Notes under the pieces: model-generated | What the model saw: only the letters and a program-made list of their open reading frames with translations | Told to the model about the DNA's origin: nothing | Database searches by the model: none | Shown: positions 7,909-17,039 of the stretch, piece after piece | Position numbering within the stretch: the stretch's first letter is position 1 | Layout of the letters: each line of letters opens with the position of its first letter | Position numbers and translations under genes: made by a program | Assembly: GCF_039548895.1 (NCBI RefSeq) | Contig: NZ_JBCLVG010000001.1 | Strand: one strand, 5' to 3' | DNA length: 64,000 nucleotides | From: Orlajensenia stereocauli | GTDB lineage: Bacteria > Actinomycetota > Actinomycetes > Actinomycetales > Microbacteriaceae

Positions 7909-9384
7909 ATGACGGATACATCTTTGTACTTGGCGGTCGATGTGGGTGTGAGCCGGACCGCCGCGGCGATCGCCCGGATCGGTTCCGACGGACTCCTCTC
8001 CGCGACGCCCTTCCCGCTCGGCCGACATTCCAACACTGTCCCCAGCGTGGTCTTCGTCGGCGACGGCGAACTGCTCTTCGGCGACGCGGCCGAGCGCCGT
8101 GGCATCGCACAGCCCGAGCGGCTCATTCGTGAATTCAAGCGACGCATCGGCGACGCGACGCCCATCCGGGCGGGCGACCGACGGTATATCCCCGAGCAGT
8201 TGTTCGCTCTCCTCGTCTCGTGGATCGTCGACTGTGTCGTTGAACGCGAGGGAGAACGGCCGACCGCACTCAGCGTGTCGATCCCCGCGTCCTGGGGCGA
8301 TCACCGTTCGGATCTCGTAAAGAACGCGCTCGCACGCGCCGGTTGGCGCGATGTGCGGTTCATCAGTGAGCCGGTGGCGGCCGCCCGCCATTACGCCTTC
8401 GAGCGATCGCTCGACCCCGAATCGCTCCTGGCCGTCTACGACCTGGGCGGCGGTACGTTCGACACTGCGCTCGTCCGCATCGAGAGCGATCGCAGGATCG
8501 AGATCGTCGGGAATCCGGTCGGCCTCGAGGCGTTCGGGGGAGCGGACTTCGATGACGCGGTGGTCCGCCACGTGGTCCACGCGGCAGGTCTGTCTTTCGA
8601 CGAGCTCACCACCGACGGGGACGCCCGGGTCGGCCTCGCGGTGCTCCGCCGCGAAGCGGTCGATGCCAAGGAAGCGCTCTCGTTCGACTCCGAGACCGTG
8701 ATCCCCGTTCTTCTGGGGGACAGGGACTCGACGGTCAGGCTCACGCGCGCCGAATTCGAGAGCATGATCGAGGAGGGGATCGAGCGGACGATCGAGATCG
8801 TCGCGGACCTCGTGGAGTCCGCGAACGAGGTGCCCGGGAATCTCGGCGCAGTTCTGTTGACCGGCGGGTCATCCCGCATCCCACGGGTTGCGCAACTGCT
8901 GTCGGAACGCTTCGATCGCCCGGTGGCGGTCGATGCCGACCCCAAGGCCGCCATCTCGCTGGGAGCAGTGAGGGCGATCGCCGGCGTCGGTCGTCCGTCT
9001 GCGTTGCTCGACGACCACCGGCAGGCGCCGTTCGAGCCTCGGGCAGACGACGATGCGTCGAGCGGGGAGGATGCAGCGCCGACCTTCACCCGGCCAGAAG
9101 CGCGTCGATCCTGGGAGGGTCGGGCAGCCACCATAGTCGCGGTCGGCATCGGAGCGCTCGTACTGATCGGCGGAATCGCCATCGCCGTCCTGTCTCCTTC
9201 CAACGCGTCACGCGGGTCGGACACCGACCCGGGCGGAACCTCCTCGAGCACACCGACGCCCGACTCCTCGATCACGCCGACTCCGTCGGCCGTGCCGCTC
9301 TTGACGCCCGCGCCACCGGGCGTAGTGACCGACCTCTTCCCATCGCATGGCGGCCCGTCCGCCTCGCGGCCGCAGTCCCGATGA
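7909..9384 (+). CDS. Membrane-anchored Hsp70-like ATPase without substrate-binding domain
   Basis: 491 residues. Residues 1-365 form the Hsp70/actin-type ATPase: a degenerate phosphate-1 motif AVDVGVSRTAAAI, phosphate-2 YDLGGGTFDTALV (178-188), and the adenosine motif LTGGSSRIPRV (317-327). The peptide-binding domain of DnaK is absent; instead there is an acidic linker, one transmembrane helix (about 406-428) and a Thr/Pro/Ser-rich tail (TPTPDSSITPTPS) probably outside the membrane. Start chosen at MTDTSLYLAVDVG, as upstream residues are unlike the family. It lies 84 bases after the sortase gene and just before the LuxR gene. The client is unknown. Confidence 0.8.
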   Translation: MTDTSLYLAVDVGVSRTAAAIARIGSDGLLSATPFPLGRHSNTVPSVVFVGDGELLFGDAAERRGIAQPERLIREFKRRIGDATPIRAGDRRYIPEQLFALLVSWIVDCVVEREGERPTALSVSIPASWGDHRSDLVKNALARAGWRDVRFISEPVAAARHYAFERSLDPESLLAVYDLGGGTFDTALVRIESDRRIEIVGNPVGLEAFGGADFDDAVVRHVVHAAGLSFDELTTDGDARVGLAVLRREAVDAKEALSFDSETVIPVLLGDRDSTVRLTRAEFESMIEEGIERTIEIVADLVESANEVPGNLGAVLLTGGSSRIPRVAQLLSERFDRPVAVDADPKAAISLGAVRAIAGVGRPSALLDDHRQAPFEPRADDDASSGEDAAPTFTRPEARRSWEGRAATIVAVGIGALVLIGGIAIAVLSPSNASRGSDTDPGGTSSSTPTPDSSITPTPSAVPLLTPAPPGVVTDLFPSHGGPSASRPQSR

Positions 9385-9394
9385 CAGGAACCCG

Positions 9395-11947
9395 ATGATG
9401 TCAACGACGCCGATCCCCGCCCCACTTCGCCTGGCTGAAGTTCCCCTTCTGGCGACAGGCCACGCCCGCGCCCACGTCGAAGCGGTGATCTCCGCTCGCA
9501 ACCCACGTCGCGTTCTGCTCACCGGTCCGGCGGGGTCGGGAAAGTCGAGTCTGTTGCGTCATCTGAGACGACAGCTCGCGGCTGCAGGGGCGACGATCAG
9601 CACGACTCGCTCCCGATCGGAGATCGCAGGCGTTCCTGCTGAGCACGTGCTCGTCGTCGATGACGCACACCTGCTCGACGTCGGTCAGCTCTCCGCGTTG
9701 ACGGAGCGCAGCTCGAACCCGGACGCAGCCCTTGTGGTGGCGGCGCGTCCGTGGCCGCAGAGTGACGCCTTCCGCGCTCTCGCGGCGGAGCTGGAACGCT
9801 CGCAGCCGGCCGTCGTGCTCGGCAGCGTCGGCCGGGCCGACCTCCGTGCCTACATCGAGCGGGCTGGTGATGTCGTGACGGATGCCTGCCTCGACGCACT
9901 GCTCGACGCGACCGGCGGCACCGCCTGGCTCGCCTCGGAGTCGCTGGCGATCCACGACACGATGGATTGCGCCGGTGAAGCCGATCACGGCGCCCTCCAC
10001 GAGGCGATGCACGACGTCATCGCTCACCGGCTGCGCACCGTCGCTCCCGACGAGCGCCGCCTGGTCGAGGTCCTCTGTCTCGGCGGTGACGATGGGATGC
10101 CTGCGGAGCGCGACGACCTCGTGCTGTCGGCCTACTCCGAGGGGCTCCTGCTGCCGGGAGGGCGACCCGTCCCGATCGTCAGGTCAGCAGTCCGGGCGAC
10201 GTTATCGATCGACCGCGTCATCGGTCTGTACGAGGCCTCGGTCGCCGGGGGGAAGCTGCCGGCTGCAGCGGATGTCGCCCTGGACAGCCTCGTCGACGGA
10301 GTGCAGGATGCGCATCTGGGGACTCTGCTTCTTCGCCACGGGGATGCCCTACGCGGGGTGGATCCACGTCGCTCACGCGACCTCTTTCACCGTGCTCGTG
10401 AGGCTGGAGCCGACGCTGCAACGGCCGCGATCGGCGAGGCACAGGCCGAATGGGAGTTGGGCGGGGTGGAGACGGCCAGTCGCCTCCTCGATGGCGTCAA
10501 CATTCCCGCCGGGCATCCGGACCACGACGCCGCCGCTGACACTGCCGCGGCGATCTGGGCTGCCCGCGGTCTGACGAGCATGAGCGATGCGGTGTATCGC
10601 GCGTTCGTTCCGTCGTCTCCGACGTCTCGGGTGCGCGCGACGGTGGCCGCATTCGCCGTCGCCGACATGGAAGTCCTCCCGTCGATCTCGGTCCGGGCGC
10701 CGGGGACTACGATGCCATCCACGCTCGCCGTGTCGATGGACCTCCTCGAGAGCGGTCTGCGCGCCACACTCACAACGTCGGCGAACTCCTCGCTCGGCAT
10801 CCTCATCCGCGCGGCGGAGATGTATTCGGCATCTCGAACGTCCGCTCCGATCCCGGAACTGCCGGCCGTCATTGCAGCGCTCGCTGCACTCCATCTCGGG
10901 GAACCAGACGCTGCACTGACAGTTCTGGATCGCGCGCTCGAGGAAGGCCACGGCGGCCCATGGGCTCGCGACCGGCTCGTGCTGTGGCGAGCGTGGGTCG
11001 CCCTGCAACTCGAACGCCCGCACGAGGTCGAGGCGGCGCTGGAAGCGATCACGCCGAGGGCCCAGACGCTCAGCCCGCGCGAGAGACTCCTGTACGACGC
11101 GCTCACACTGTCGATCGCGCGCCGCTTCCATGATGCCAACGCGCTGGCTGTCGCGTGGCGGAGCGCGCGCGAGAGCCTCATGCGTGCGTCGTTCGACCTG
11201 TTCAGCATCCTGCCACTCGGAGAGTTCGTCGTGACCGCCGCCAGGGTGGGCGAGCCTGAGCGCGTCGAGGGGCATTTCATGCAGGCGCTCGAGCGGCTCG
11301 AACAGCTGGGTTCACCGCCGCTCTGGGGTCCACACGCGCATTGGGTCGGCATCCAGCAGGCAATCCTCCGCGGACGGCCGGAGGACATGAAACCGCACGC
11401 GCATGCTCTCGTCGGCGCCGGGTTGCACAGCCGACTCGCGTCGACCATGGCGCAGGCGGGGCGTGTCTGGACCAGCGTGCTCTCGGGCACTGTCGACGTC
11501 GACGCCGTCGAGGCCGCAGCGACGGCACTCGGCACCGTAGGGCTCGCGTGGGACGGCGCGCGCCTCGCGGGGCATGGGGCGGGACACACCGGCGACCGGC
11601 GCGTCACCGCGAGGCTTCTCGCGGCCGCCCGTCGTCTGCATCCGCATGAGGACCTCCGACCTCCTGCGGTGGAGAACGACGCGCTGGCCGCGCCGCGCCC
11701 CCGCACGCCTTCGGACCTCAGTCCGCGTGAGCTCGAGGTCGCGGCGCTGGTGGTGCAGGGCAAGACGTACTCGGAGATCGGCGCGGCCATCTTCATCTCA
11801 CCGCGTACGGCGGAGCACCACATCGCCCGCATCCGTCGTCGCCTCGACGCGACTAACCGGTCGGATCTCATCGCGAAGCTGCGCATCGTCCTCGATGACG
11901 CCGAGAACGTCGAGGGCGCCCGCGGGGGCCCGAGGGCCACCGCATGA
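9395..11947 (+). CDS. Large LuxR family regulator with N-terminal P-loop (IniR-like)
   Basis: 850 residues in the style of ATP-binding LuxR/LAL regulators. A Walker A (TGPAGSGKSS, about 42-51) and Walker B (HVLVVDDAHLLD) lie N-terminally, a long helical repeat region follows, and a C-terminal LuxR HTH reads LSPRELEVAALVVQGKTYSEIG to RRRLDATNRSDL (about 772-830). Mycobacterial IniR, the iniBAC activator, is a protein of the same type and about the same size. The start at 9395 has a GGAA site and avoids overlap with the Hsp70 gene. It precedes the IniB-domain gene and probably controls the island's promoters. Confidence 0.8.
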   Translation: MMSTTPIPAPLRLAEVPLLATGHARAHVEAVISARNPRRVLLTGPAGSGKSSLLRHLRRQLAAAGATISTTRSRSEIAGVPAEHVLVVDDAHLLDVGQLSALTERSSNPDAALVVAARPWPQSDAFRALAAELERSQPAVVLGSVGRADLRAYIERAGDVVTDACLDALLDATGGTAWLASESLAIHDTMDCAGEADHGALHEAMHDVIAHRLRTVAPDERRLVEVLCLGGDDGMPAERDDLVLSAYSEGLLLPGGRPVPIVRSAVRATLSIDRVIGLYEASVAGGKLPAAADVALDSLVDGVQDAHLGTLLLRHGDALRGVDPRRSRDLFHRAREAGADAATAAIGEAQAEWELGGVETASRLLDGVNIPAGHPDHDAAADTAAAIWAARGLTSMSDAVYRAFVPSSPTSRVRATVAAFAVADMEVLPSISVRAPGTTMPSTLAVSMDLLESGLRATLTTSANSSLGILIRAAEMYSASRTSAPIPELPAVIAALAALHLGEPDAALTVLDRALEEGHGGPWARDRLVLWRAWVALQLERPHEVEAALEAITPRAQTLSPRERLLYDALTLSIARRFHDANALAVAWRSARESLMRASFDLFSILPLGEFVVTAARVGEPERVEGHFMQALERLEQLGSPPLWGPHAHWVGIQQAILRGRPEDMKPHAHALVGAGLHSRLASTMAQAGRVWTSVLSGTVDVDAVEAAATALGTVGLAWDGARLAGHGAGHTGDRRVTARLLAAARRLHPHEDLRPPAVENDALAAPRPRTPSDLSPRELEVAALVVQGKTYSEIGAAIFISPRTAEHHIARIRRRLDATNRSDLIAKLRIVLDDAENVEGARGGPRATA

Positions 11948-11961
11948 TCCGCCCACCCCGG

Positions 11962-11976
11962 GGTTATCCCCCTACT
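11962..11976 (-). promoter_or_regulatory. Operator-like site 1 upstream of IniB-domain gene
   Basis: The plus strand reads GGTTATCCCCCTACT; the minus strand reads AGTAGGGGGATAACC, which shares AGTAGGGG and a final ACC with 19205-19219 before the opposing operon. LuxR-type dyads of the form GGG-WWW-CCC are known for actinobacterial LAL regulators such as PimM. It lies about 73 bases upstream of the inferred transcription start. Confidence 0.4.
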
Positions 11977-11993
11977 CGAATCATCGCGCGTGC

Positions 11994-12008
11994 GGGCTAT
12001 ACCCCGAC
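11994..12008 (+). promoter_or_regulatory. Operator-like site 2 upstream of IniB-domain gene
   Basis: GGGCTATACCCCGAC contains the dyad CGGG-CTATAC-CCCG (with the preceding C). It is centred about 42 bases before the inferred transcription start (TACGGT -10 candidate at 12030-12035), a usual activator position. Confidence 0.35.
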
Positions 12009-12065
12009 GCGGTTGCAGGAACCAGCTCGTACGGTCGAAGGACCACAACGGAAGAGGAGCCGAGC

Positions 12066-12968
12066 ATGAGCCTCACGCTCGCGACAGTCGCAGACGCCCT
12101 GATCGAATTCATCCTCAGTCTGCTCCGGGACCCGGATGCCGCCAGGGAATTCGAGGACGACCCCATTCAGGCGCTCGCCGGTCGCGGTCTCCAGCACGTC
12201 GGCCCATCGGATGTCGCTGCCGTGGCTCCGACCATCATCGAACGTACCCACGTCGTACAGGTACCGGTGCCGGTGTCGGGCTCGCACGGCGGGTCATCGG
12301 AGCGCCACGACTCCGACGTCGTGAATGAGATCAGGCAGGTCACGTCCCACTTCCAGTGGGTCGACGACCGGGACACCGTCGTCGATCAGTCGGTCAACCA
12401 GAACATCTGGGCCGACGGCGACGTGACGCAGACGTTCGACAACCAGGCGAACGTCGCCTCCGGAGACGACGCCGTCGCCGCGGGCGGAGATGCCACAGTC
12501 GACAAGACCTGGGACGACTCGACGACCATCGAGGCCGACGACGACGTCAACATCGGCAACGATACCGATGTGGCGGTCATCGAAGACTCCCAGAACGAGC
12601 AGACCGACGCATCGACGACGACCGATGACTCCACGACAGTCGTGATCGAGGACTCCTCGAACGAGCAGACCGAGTCGTCCGATGCCGGTGTCGACGAAAG
12701 CACTGACGACGGCGATGCGAACGATATAGCCGTCGCTGCGGGCCCTGCGCCTGTGGACGCCCCTCCGCAGGACCCTCCGGTGGACGGCACCAGTCCGGTG
12801 GCTCCCGACGAAGCGATCATCTCGGATGAGCAGACCACCGCCGAGGCCGTCGACGCCGGATCGGACGCTGAAGCGCAGTACGTCGAGGTCGACATCGAGG
12901 ACGACGACGCGTTCACCGGCGTCGACTCCCTGAACGCCGACGAGATCACCGATGATGACACCTTCTGA
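12066..12968 (+). CDS. IniB N-terminal domain protein with Asp/Asn/Ser-rich repeat module
   Basis: 300 residues. Residues 1-60 match the IniB N-terminal domain (LIEFILSLLRDPDAAREFEDDPIQALAGRGL, then GPSDVAAVAP). Residues about 104-185 form a module also found in the two repeat proteins at 17040-19099: VVDQSVNQN, ANVASGDDAVAAGGDA, DVNIGNDTDVAVIEDSQNE. The C-terminal third is acidic and low-complexity. There is no signal peptide. Start chosen at ATG 12066 with AGGAG 6 bases upstream. Mycobacterial IniB is induced by cell-wall inhibitors with the dynamins IniA and IniC; this protein sits between an IniR-like regulator and two such dynamins. Confidence 0.75.
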   Translation: MSLTLATVADALIEFILSLLRDPDAAREFEDDPIQALAGRGLQHVGPSDVAAVAPTIIERTHVVQVPVPVSGSHGGSSERHDSDVVNEIRQVTSHFQWVDDRDTVVDQSVNQNIWADGDVTQTFDNQANVASGDDAVAAGGDATVDKTWDDSTTIEADDDVNIGNDTDVAVIEDSQNEQTDASTTTDDSTTVVIEDSSNEQTESSDAGVDESTDDGDANDIAVAAGPAPVDAPPQDPPVDGTSPVAPDEAIISDEQTTAEAVDAGSDAEAQYVEVDIEDDDAFTGVDSLNADEITDDDTF

Positions 12969-13581
12969 GACCAAGGCGCTCGCGCGCACGGAAGCGGATC
13001 GACGTGTGGACGTCAAGGCGCCGGATCGGCCGTCCGTCACCGGGAAGGAGGCGGCGCCCGTTCTCGTGAAGCTGCCGCCGCCGTTCTTCGTGCGGCTGAG
13101 CCAGATCGCGTGGGTGATGAGCCTGCTGGCCGGCGCCGTCGCCATCGCATACCTGTTCATCATCCGCCAGGCGCAGCTACCCGCTATCGCGGACCTCGTG
13201 AGGTCCGTCGACGGTTCCCGGGCCGATGCGACCTACGACACTGCGGCCGACATCGTGTTCTGGTCGGTGTTCACGCCGCTGGTGGTGATCGTGCTCGCCC
13301 AGATCGCGATGCAGGTGTCGTTTGCGAACCGGCGCCCGAACGTCAGGTGGTGGCAGTTCGGCTCCGTCCTGTTCCTGGGGGGCCTGCTCCTGATCGCGCG
13401 CGAGCTGGTGGTGTTCGGTGAACGGGGTCTCCCGCTCGAACGGATCCTGCTCATCCAGCTGGGACTGGCCGCACTCGGCCTCCTGTTCAGCCTGCTTCCC
13501 CAAGCCCTACGCTGGACGGCTCGCGAGCACGACATCCGCCGGGGCGAACCCGTCACTCCCGCTGTCGACGGCCAGATCTGA
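12952..13581 (+). CDS. Four-helix membrane protein of unknown function
   Basis: 209 residues with a polar N-terminus of about 45 residues and four predicted transmembrane helices (around residues 50-68, 100-122, 129-148, 160-180), ending in a short basic/polar tail. I recognise no family. The start ATGATG overlaps the IniB-domain gene by 17 bases, so it is translated with it. At the 3' end it overlaps the convergent dynamin gene by 75 bases. By position it is a candidate membrane partner of the IniB or dynamin proteins; this is inference. Confidence 0.65.
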   Translation: MMTPSETKALARTEADRRVDVKAPDRPSVTGKEAAPVLVKLPPPFFVRLSQIAWVMSLLAGAVAIAYLFIIRQAQLPAIADLVRSVDGSRADATYDTAADIVFWSVFTPLVVIVLAQIAMQVSFANRRPNVRWWQFGSVLFLGGLLLIARELVVFGERGLPLERILLIQLGLAALGLLFSLLPQALRWTAREHDIRRGEPVTPAVDGQI

Positions 13582-15030
13582 GGCGATCCCCTCGATACTG
13601 CGGACGACGACTCGGCACATGTCGCTCGTCGTGCGGTCTGCGAGCGGGGACTCGCCGAGCCGGCGCCAGTGCCCGAGCACGTCGTCGATCCGTGCGCGAA
13701 TCGTCTCGTCGTTCGCCTCCTCATGCAGACTGAGGCGGGCGAGGGCCGACGTCCCGGCTCCGCCCACCAACCGCTCGGCGGCTGCGGCGTCGGACTCGGA
13801 CAGCACAAGTTCGGTCGTACGCAACTGGGAGAGCAGAGCGAGCTCGCGAAGGTCATGGCTGTTCGCGGTGACGCGCTCGATGCCGGCACGGATGCGACCG
13901 GACTCGCGAGTCGGACGGTCTTCCAGCAGCAGCTCCAGTCCCACCAGGACACTCCTCGCCTTGAGTGCCGGGCCGCGCGACCGGAACTGGTCGGCGACGA
14001 AACGCTGCACGTCGACCAAGCCGCTCTGGGCGATCATGCGCTCGGACAGCTGGGACGACGTCCGTGCCCCTCCGCGGATGAGCGCGGAACCCAGCCGCAC
14101 ACCGAAAATGCCGAAGCGCGCGAGCAGGTTGCGACGCTCGGCCACGCTCACCGTCGTGTCGGCGGTGGGGAGTGTAAAGCGATCCACCGAGATGAGCATC
14201 CGGTCCCGGACGGCCCGATCGAGTGCGGCGAGTTCACGGAATGCCGCGAACTCGCTCTCTCGGAGCGTCCGAGCACCCTCGGCGAGGAGACCTGCGATCG
14301 GGATGCATTCGAGCGCTAGAGATCTCAGCTCGCCGTCATGACGATAGCGCTCGGCGATGCGGGCCGCTGAGAGCAGAGAGTCGATGCGGCCGGATCCGAT
14401 CTCGTCTGCCCGGGAGAGGAGGCTGACGGCGTTGACGGTCTGCGAGGCGCCCGCCGCGGTGTCGCGGAAGCCCTCGAGGAAACGCACGTCTGATGCGTGG
14501 ATGTGGCGGAGCAGGTACAGGATCGCGTCGGCCTCGGAAGGGGAGCGCGTCGGCGTGAGGAAGCGCGTCGACCGCTCTGACACGTCTTCTGAGATCGAGG
14601 CGATGCCGGGAGTGTCGATGAGCACGGTGGAGCGGAGGCTCTCGGACGGCCAGACGACGTCGAGCCAGGCGACGTCGTCGGCGGTGCGCGATCCGAGGTC
14701 GAGGACGAGCGCGCCGTCGGATCGGGCGACCGGGAGACGCACCTCGGCGCCGCCGTGGAGGTGCGCCGTGATCGTGGCGGACCGACCGTAGCGATACCAC
14801 GTGATCGTTCTGGTGCACTCGCCGGCGTCAGTCGGTGCGATCTGCTCGCCGATCAGAGCGTTCAGGACCGTTGACTTGCCGGCCTTGACCATGCCCGCAA
14901 CCGCGAGACGCAACGGCTCGCGCAGGCGACCCGCATACGTGTCCAGCGTCGCCTCGGCGACGCTGTCGCCGGCGTACACCTCGCGAGCGTCGCCGAGGAG
15001 TTCGGTGACGTCGGCGAGCGTCGCGCTCAT
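13507..15030 (-). CDS. Dynamin-like GTPase, IniC-like
   Basis: 507 residues, close to mycobacterial IniC (about 490). G1 is AGMVKAGKSTVLNAL (P-loop around 46-53), with GECTRTITW as the G2 region and LIDTPGIASI as G3. The C-terminal half is helical, as in bacterial dynamins. Its ATG overlaps the stop of the larger dynamin gene (TCAT overlap on the plus strand), so the two are coupled in the same order as iniA-iniC. Paired bacterial dynamins often act as hetero-oligomers on membranes. The 3' end overlaps the convergent membrane-protein gene by 75 bases. Confidence 0.8.
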   Translation of the reverse strand: MSATLADVTELLGDAREVYAGDSVAEATLDTYAGRLREPLRLAVAGMVKAGKSTVLNALIGEQIAPTDAGECTRTITWYRYGRSATITAHLHGGAEVRLPVARSDGALVLDLGSRTADDVAWLDVVWPSESLRSTVLIDTPGIASISEDVSERSTRFLTPTRSPSEADAILYLLRHIHASDVRFLEGFRDTAAGASQTVNAVSLLSRADEIGSGRIDSLLSAARIAERYRHDGELRSLALECIPIAGLLAEGARTLRESEFAAFRELAALDRAVRDRMLISVDRFTLPTADTTVSVAERRNLLARFGIFGVRLGSALIRGGARTSSQLSERMIAQSGLVDVQRFVADQFRSRGPALKARSVLVGLELLLEDRPTRESGRIRAGIERVTANSHDLRELALLSQLRTTELVLSESDAAAAERLVGGAGTSALARLSLHEEANDETIRARIDDVLGHWRRLGESPLADRTTSDMCRVVVRSIEGIASDLAVDSGSDGFAPADVVLASRPA

Positions 15031-16913
15031 CGACCTGCCTCCGACCCGTCAACGGATGCCGGGATCTCTGCGCGCAGGGACTCGATGTGTGCCAGCTGCC
15101 GCCGGAGTTCGATGACGCGTCCGTTGCGATCCGACTCGAAGGTCGCTGCGGCCTGCTTCGCTGCCAGGACCGAGTCGGACAGGGAGCGGTGGAGTTGGTC
15201 GGCGATGCCGCCGAAGTGATCGCGCGCGACGCGCTGAACGAACCGCAGTCGATCCTTCAGCTGTTTGCCGACCTGGAAGACGACGTCGTCGATGTGCCGA
15301 CGCGTGAGGTTCTTGGCCTCCGCCTGACGTCGGCTGAGGCGCGCCGTCTTGTCCTCTCGATAGGCACGACGGCCGACGAGCACGCCGACCACCAGGGACA
15401 CGGGGTTGATCAGGGCCACACCGATGAGGCTCATCGCGAGGCCCGCCATCAGTACACCGCTGTACGAGCCGCGAAGCCCGATGTAGATCTTCTCGGTCGC
15501 TCCGAGCTGGCCCGCGTCCATGCCCTGGACGTGTTCGACCGGGTCCAGCACCCCCTCCGTGTCGCTCACGTCGATGAACGGGATGGTCGACTCCTCGAGC
15601 GAGAACTCCTCGGCGACCTGCTCGGACAGCCACCTTGAGCGGTCGTTCGTCCACACGAACGTCTCGGACACGGCGTTGGCCACGCGCTGGTCGAGCCACT
15701 CGGCGATCTGATCCCAGATGGGGCCGGGATCGCCTTCGTCGATGGCGACCTCTGCGTCGCGTTGCACCTTTCGAAGACGATCCCGCAGGTCGTGCTCGGT
15801 GTCGGAGATGAGATCGGCGATGCCATCGCTCAGGGTGACCTGCCAGCGCGACGATCGGCTGCGGAACTCGTCGGCGCGTGCTTTGGCGGATTCGAGGTCT
15901 GCGATCATCGCCGGCGTGTCCTGCGGGTTGAGCAGTGCATTGAGTTCGGTCTTGACGGCCATGCCGAGCTGGTCGACGACGGATGCGAGATCGTGGACAG
16001 CTGCGCGGCGATGCACGATCTCGGCCCTGTCGAGTACATCCCGGCGCAGGTGAGCGACGAGCGCGGGAAACCCGGACTCCTCGTTCAGCGCTCGATCCTG
16101 CTCCTGGGCTGCCAGCATCCGCAGATCGCTCGACACGGCGAACATGGGGATCCGTCCGATATCGCCGAGGTGCGACCGGTCGATCTCCTCGATCTGGCGC
16201 CACGACGGGTAGATGTCGGTCTTGGACAACACTGCAGCGACATTCGGAGACACGCGCAGCGCGTGCTTGAGAAACTGCACTTCCGGCTCGGTGTACTCCT
16301 GCGAGGCATCCGACACGAGGAGGACCGCGTGTGCCGTCGACAGGGCGGCGAGCGTGCTGACCGATCGCGTCGATTCGATACCGCCGACGCCCGGCGAATC
16401 GACGAGCCTCAGACCGCCGCGCAGCAGTTCGCGCGGCAGGACGACCTCGGCTCCGACGATGTCGTGCTCGTCGCTGCGCGTGCCACGCTCGGAGACGAAG
16501 TCGGCAAGCGAGTCGAGGGGGATGGGCAACCGCTCGACCCCGCCTGTCGGGCTGTTCCCGTCACGGATGATGGCGTACGCGGCGGGCTCCTCGGCGTACG
16601 ACACGGAGGTGGGGACGCTCGTGGCGATGTCGTCGTCGACGGGGCACGCTGGCGCGTTCACGAGAGCATTCACGAGTTTGCTCTTGCCCTGCTTGAACTG
16701 TCCGACGACGATGACGCGGACGTACGGGTCGTTCAGTCGGGCACGCGTCTGCTCGAGCCGCCCGACCAGATCCGCCCGTCCGAGCGCGCCGGACAGGTCG
16801 GCGGTCTTCTCGACCAGGTGGACCAACTGCTGGTTGGCGCGGGCCATCGCGGTCGAGGAGGTGTCGTCCCCGGGGGCGGACGTCATTGATGCTGCGGGCG
16901 CGGCCTTCGTCAT
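15027..16913 (-). CDS. Dynamin-like GTPase, IniA-like
   Basis: 628 residues, close to mycobacterial IniA (640), a bacterial dynamin shown to remodel and cut membranes. G1 is VVGQFKQGKSKLVNAL (about 70-83), then DDIATSVPTSV (G2) and RLVDSPGVGG (G3). A hydrophobic paddle-like stretch, VLMAGLAMSLIGVALINP and following residues, is in the C-terminal third. Start chosen at MTKAAPAASM (16913), which has GGAG about 9 bases upstream; the 29 extra residues of the longer frame are low-complexity. It lies 126 bases after the repeat-protein gene and is followed without gap by the second dynamin. Confidence 0.8.
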   Translation of the reverse strand: MTKAAPAASMTSAPGDDTSSTAMARANQQLVHLVEKTADLSGALGRADLVGRLEQTRARLNDPYVRVIVVGQFKQGKSKLVNALVNAPACPVDDDIATSVPTSVSYAEEPAAYAIIRDGNSPTGGVERLPIPLDSLADFVSERGTRSDEHDIVGAEVVLPRELLRGGLRLVDSPGVGGIESTRSVSTLAALSTAHAVLLVSDASQEYTEPEVQFLKHALRVSPNVAAVLSKTDIYPSWRQIEEIDRSHLGDIGRIPMFAVSSDLRMLAAQEQDRALNEESGFPALVAHLRRDVLDRAEIVHRRAAVHDLASVVDQLGMAVKTELNALLNPQDTPAMIADLESAKARADEFRSRSSRWQVTLSDGIADLISDTEHDLRDRLRKVQRDAEVAIDEGDPGPIWDQIAEWLDQRVANAVSETFVWTNDRSRWLSEQVAEEFSLEESTIPFIDVSDTEGVLDPVEHVQGMDAGQLGATEKIYIGLRGSYSGVLMAGLAMSLIGVALINPVSLVVGVLVGRRAYREDKTARLSRRQAEAKNLTRRHIDDVVFQVGKQLKDRLRFVQRVARDHFGGIADQLHRSLSDSVLAAKQAAATFESDRNGRVIELRRQLAHIESLRAEIPASVDGSEAGR

Positions 16914-16978
16914 CGTCGACACTCCTTCATCGTCCGGCGGTCGTCGGCGGACGCTCGTGCGCATGGGGCAGGCGATGC

Positions 16979-16996
16979 CTCCGGAGGTTTCCGGAG
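16979..16996 (-). promoter_or_regulatory. Intercistronic hairpin before IniA-like gene
   Basis: A perfect 7-base stem CTCCGGA/TCCGGAG with loop GGTT, flanked by further pairing GGCG (16971-16974) with CGCC (17001-17004). No T-run follows on the minus strand, so an mRNA-processing or partial-attenuation element is more likely than a simple terminator. Confidence 0.45.
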
Positions 16997-17039
16997 ACAC
17001 CGCCTCAGGGGTTCGGCGCGGCGCGCCGATCGGATGGGG

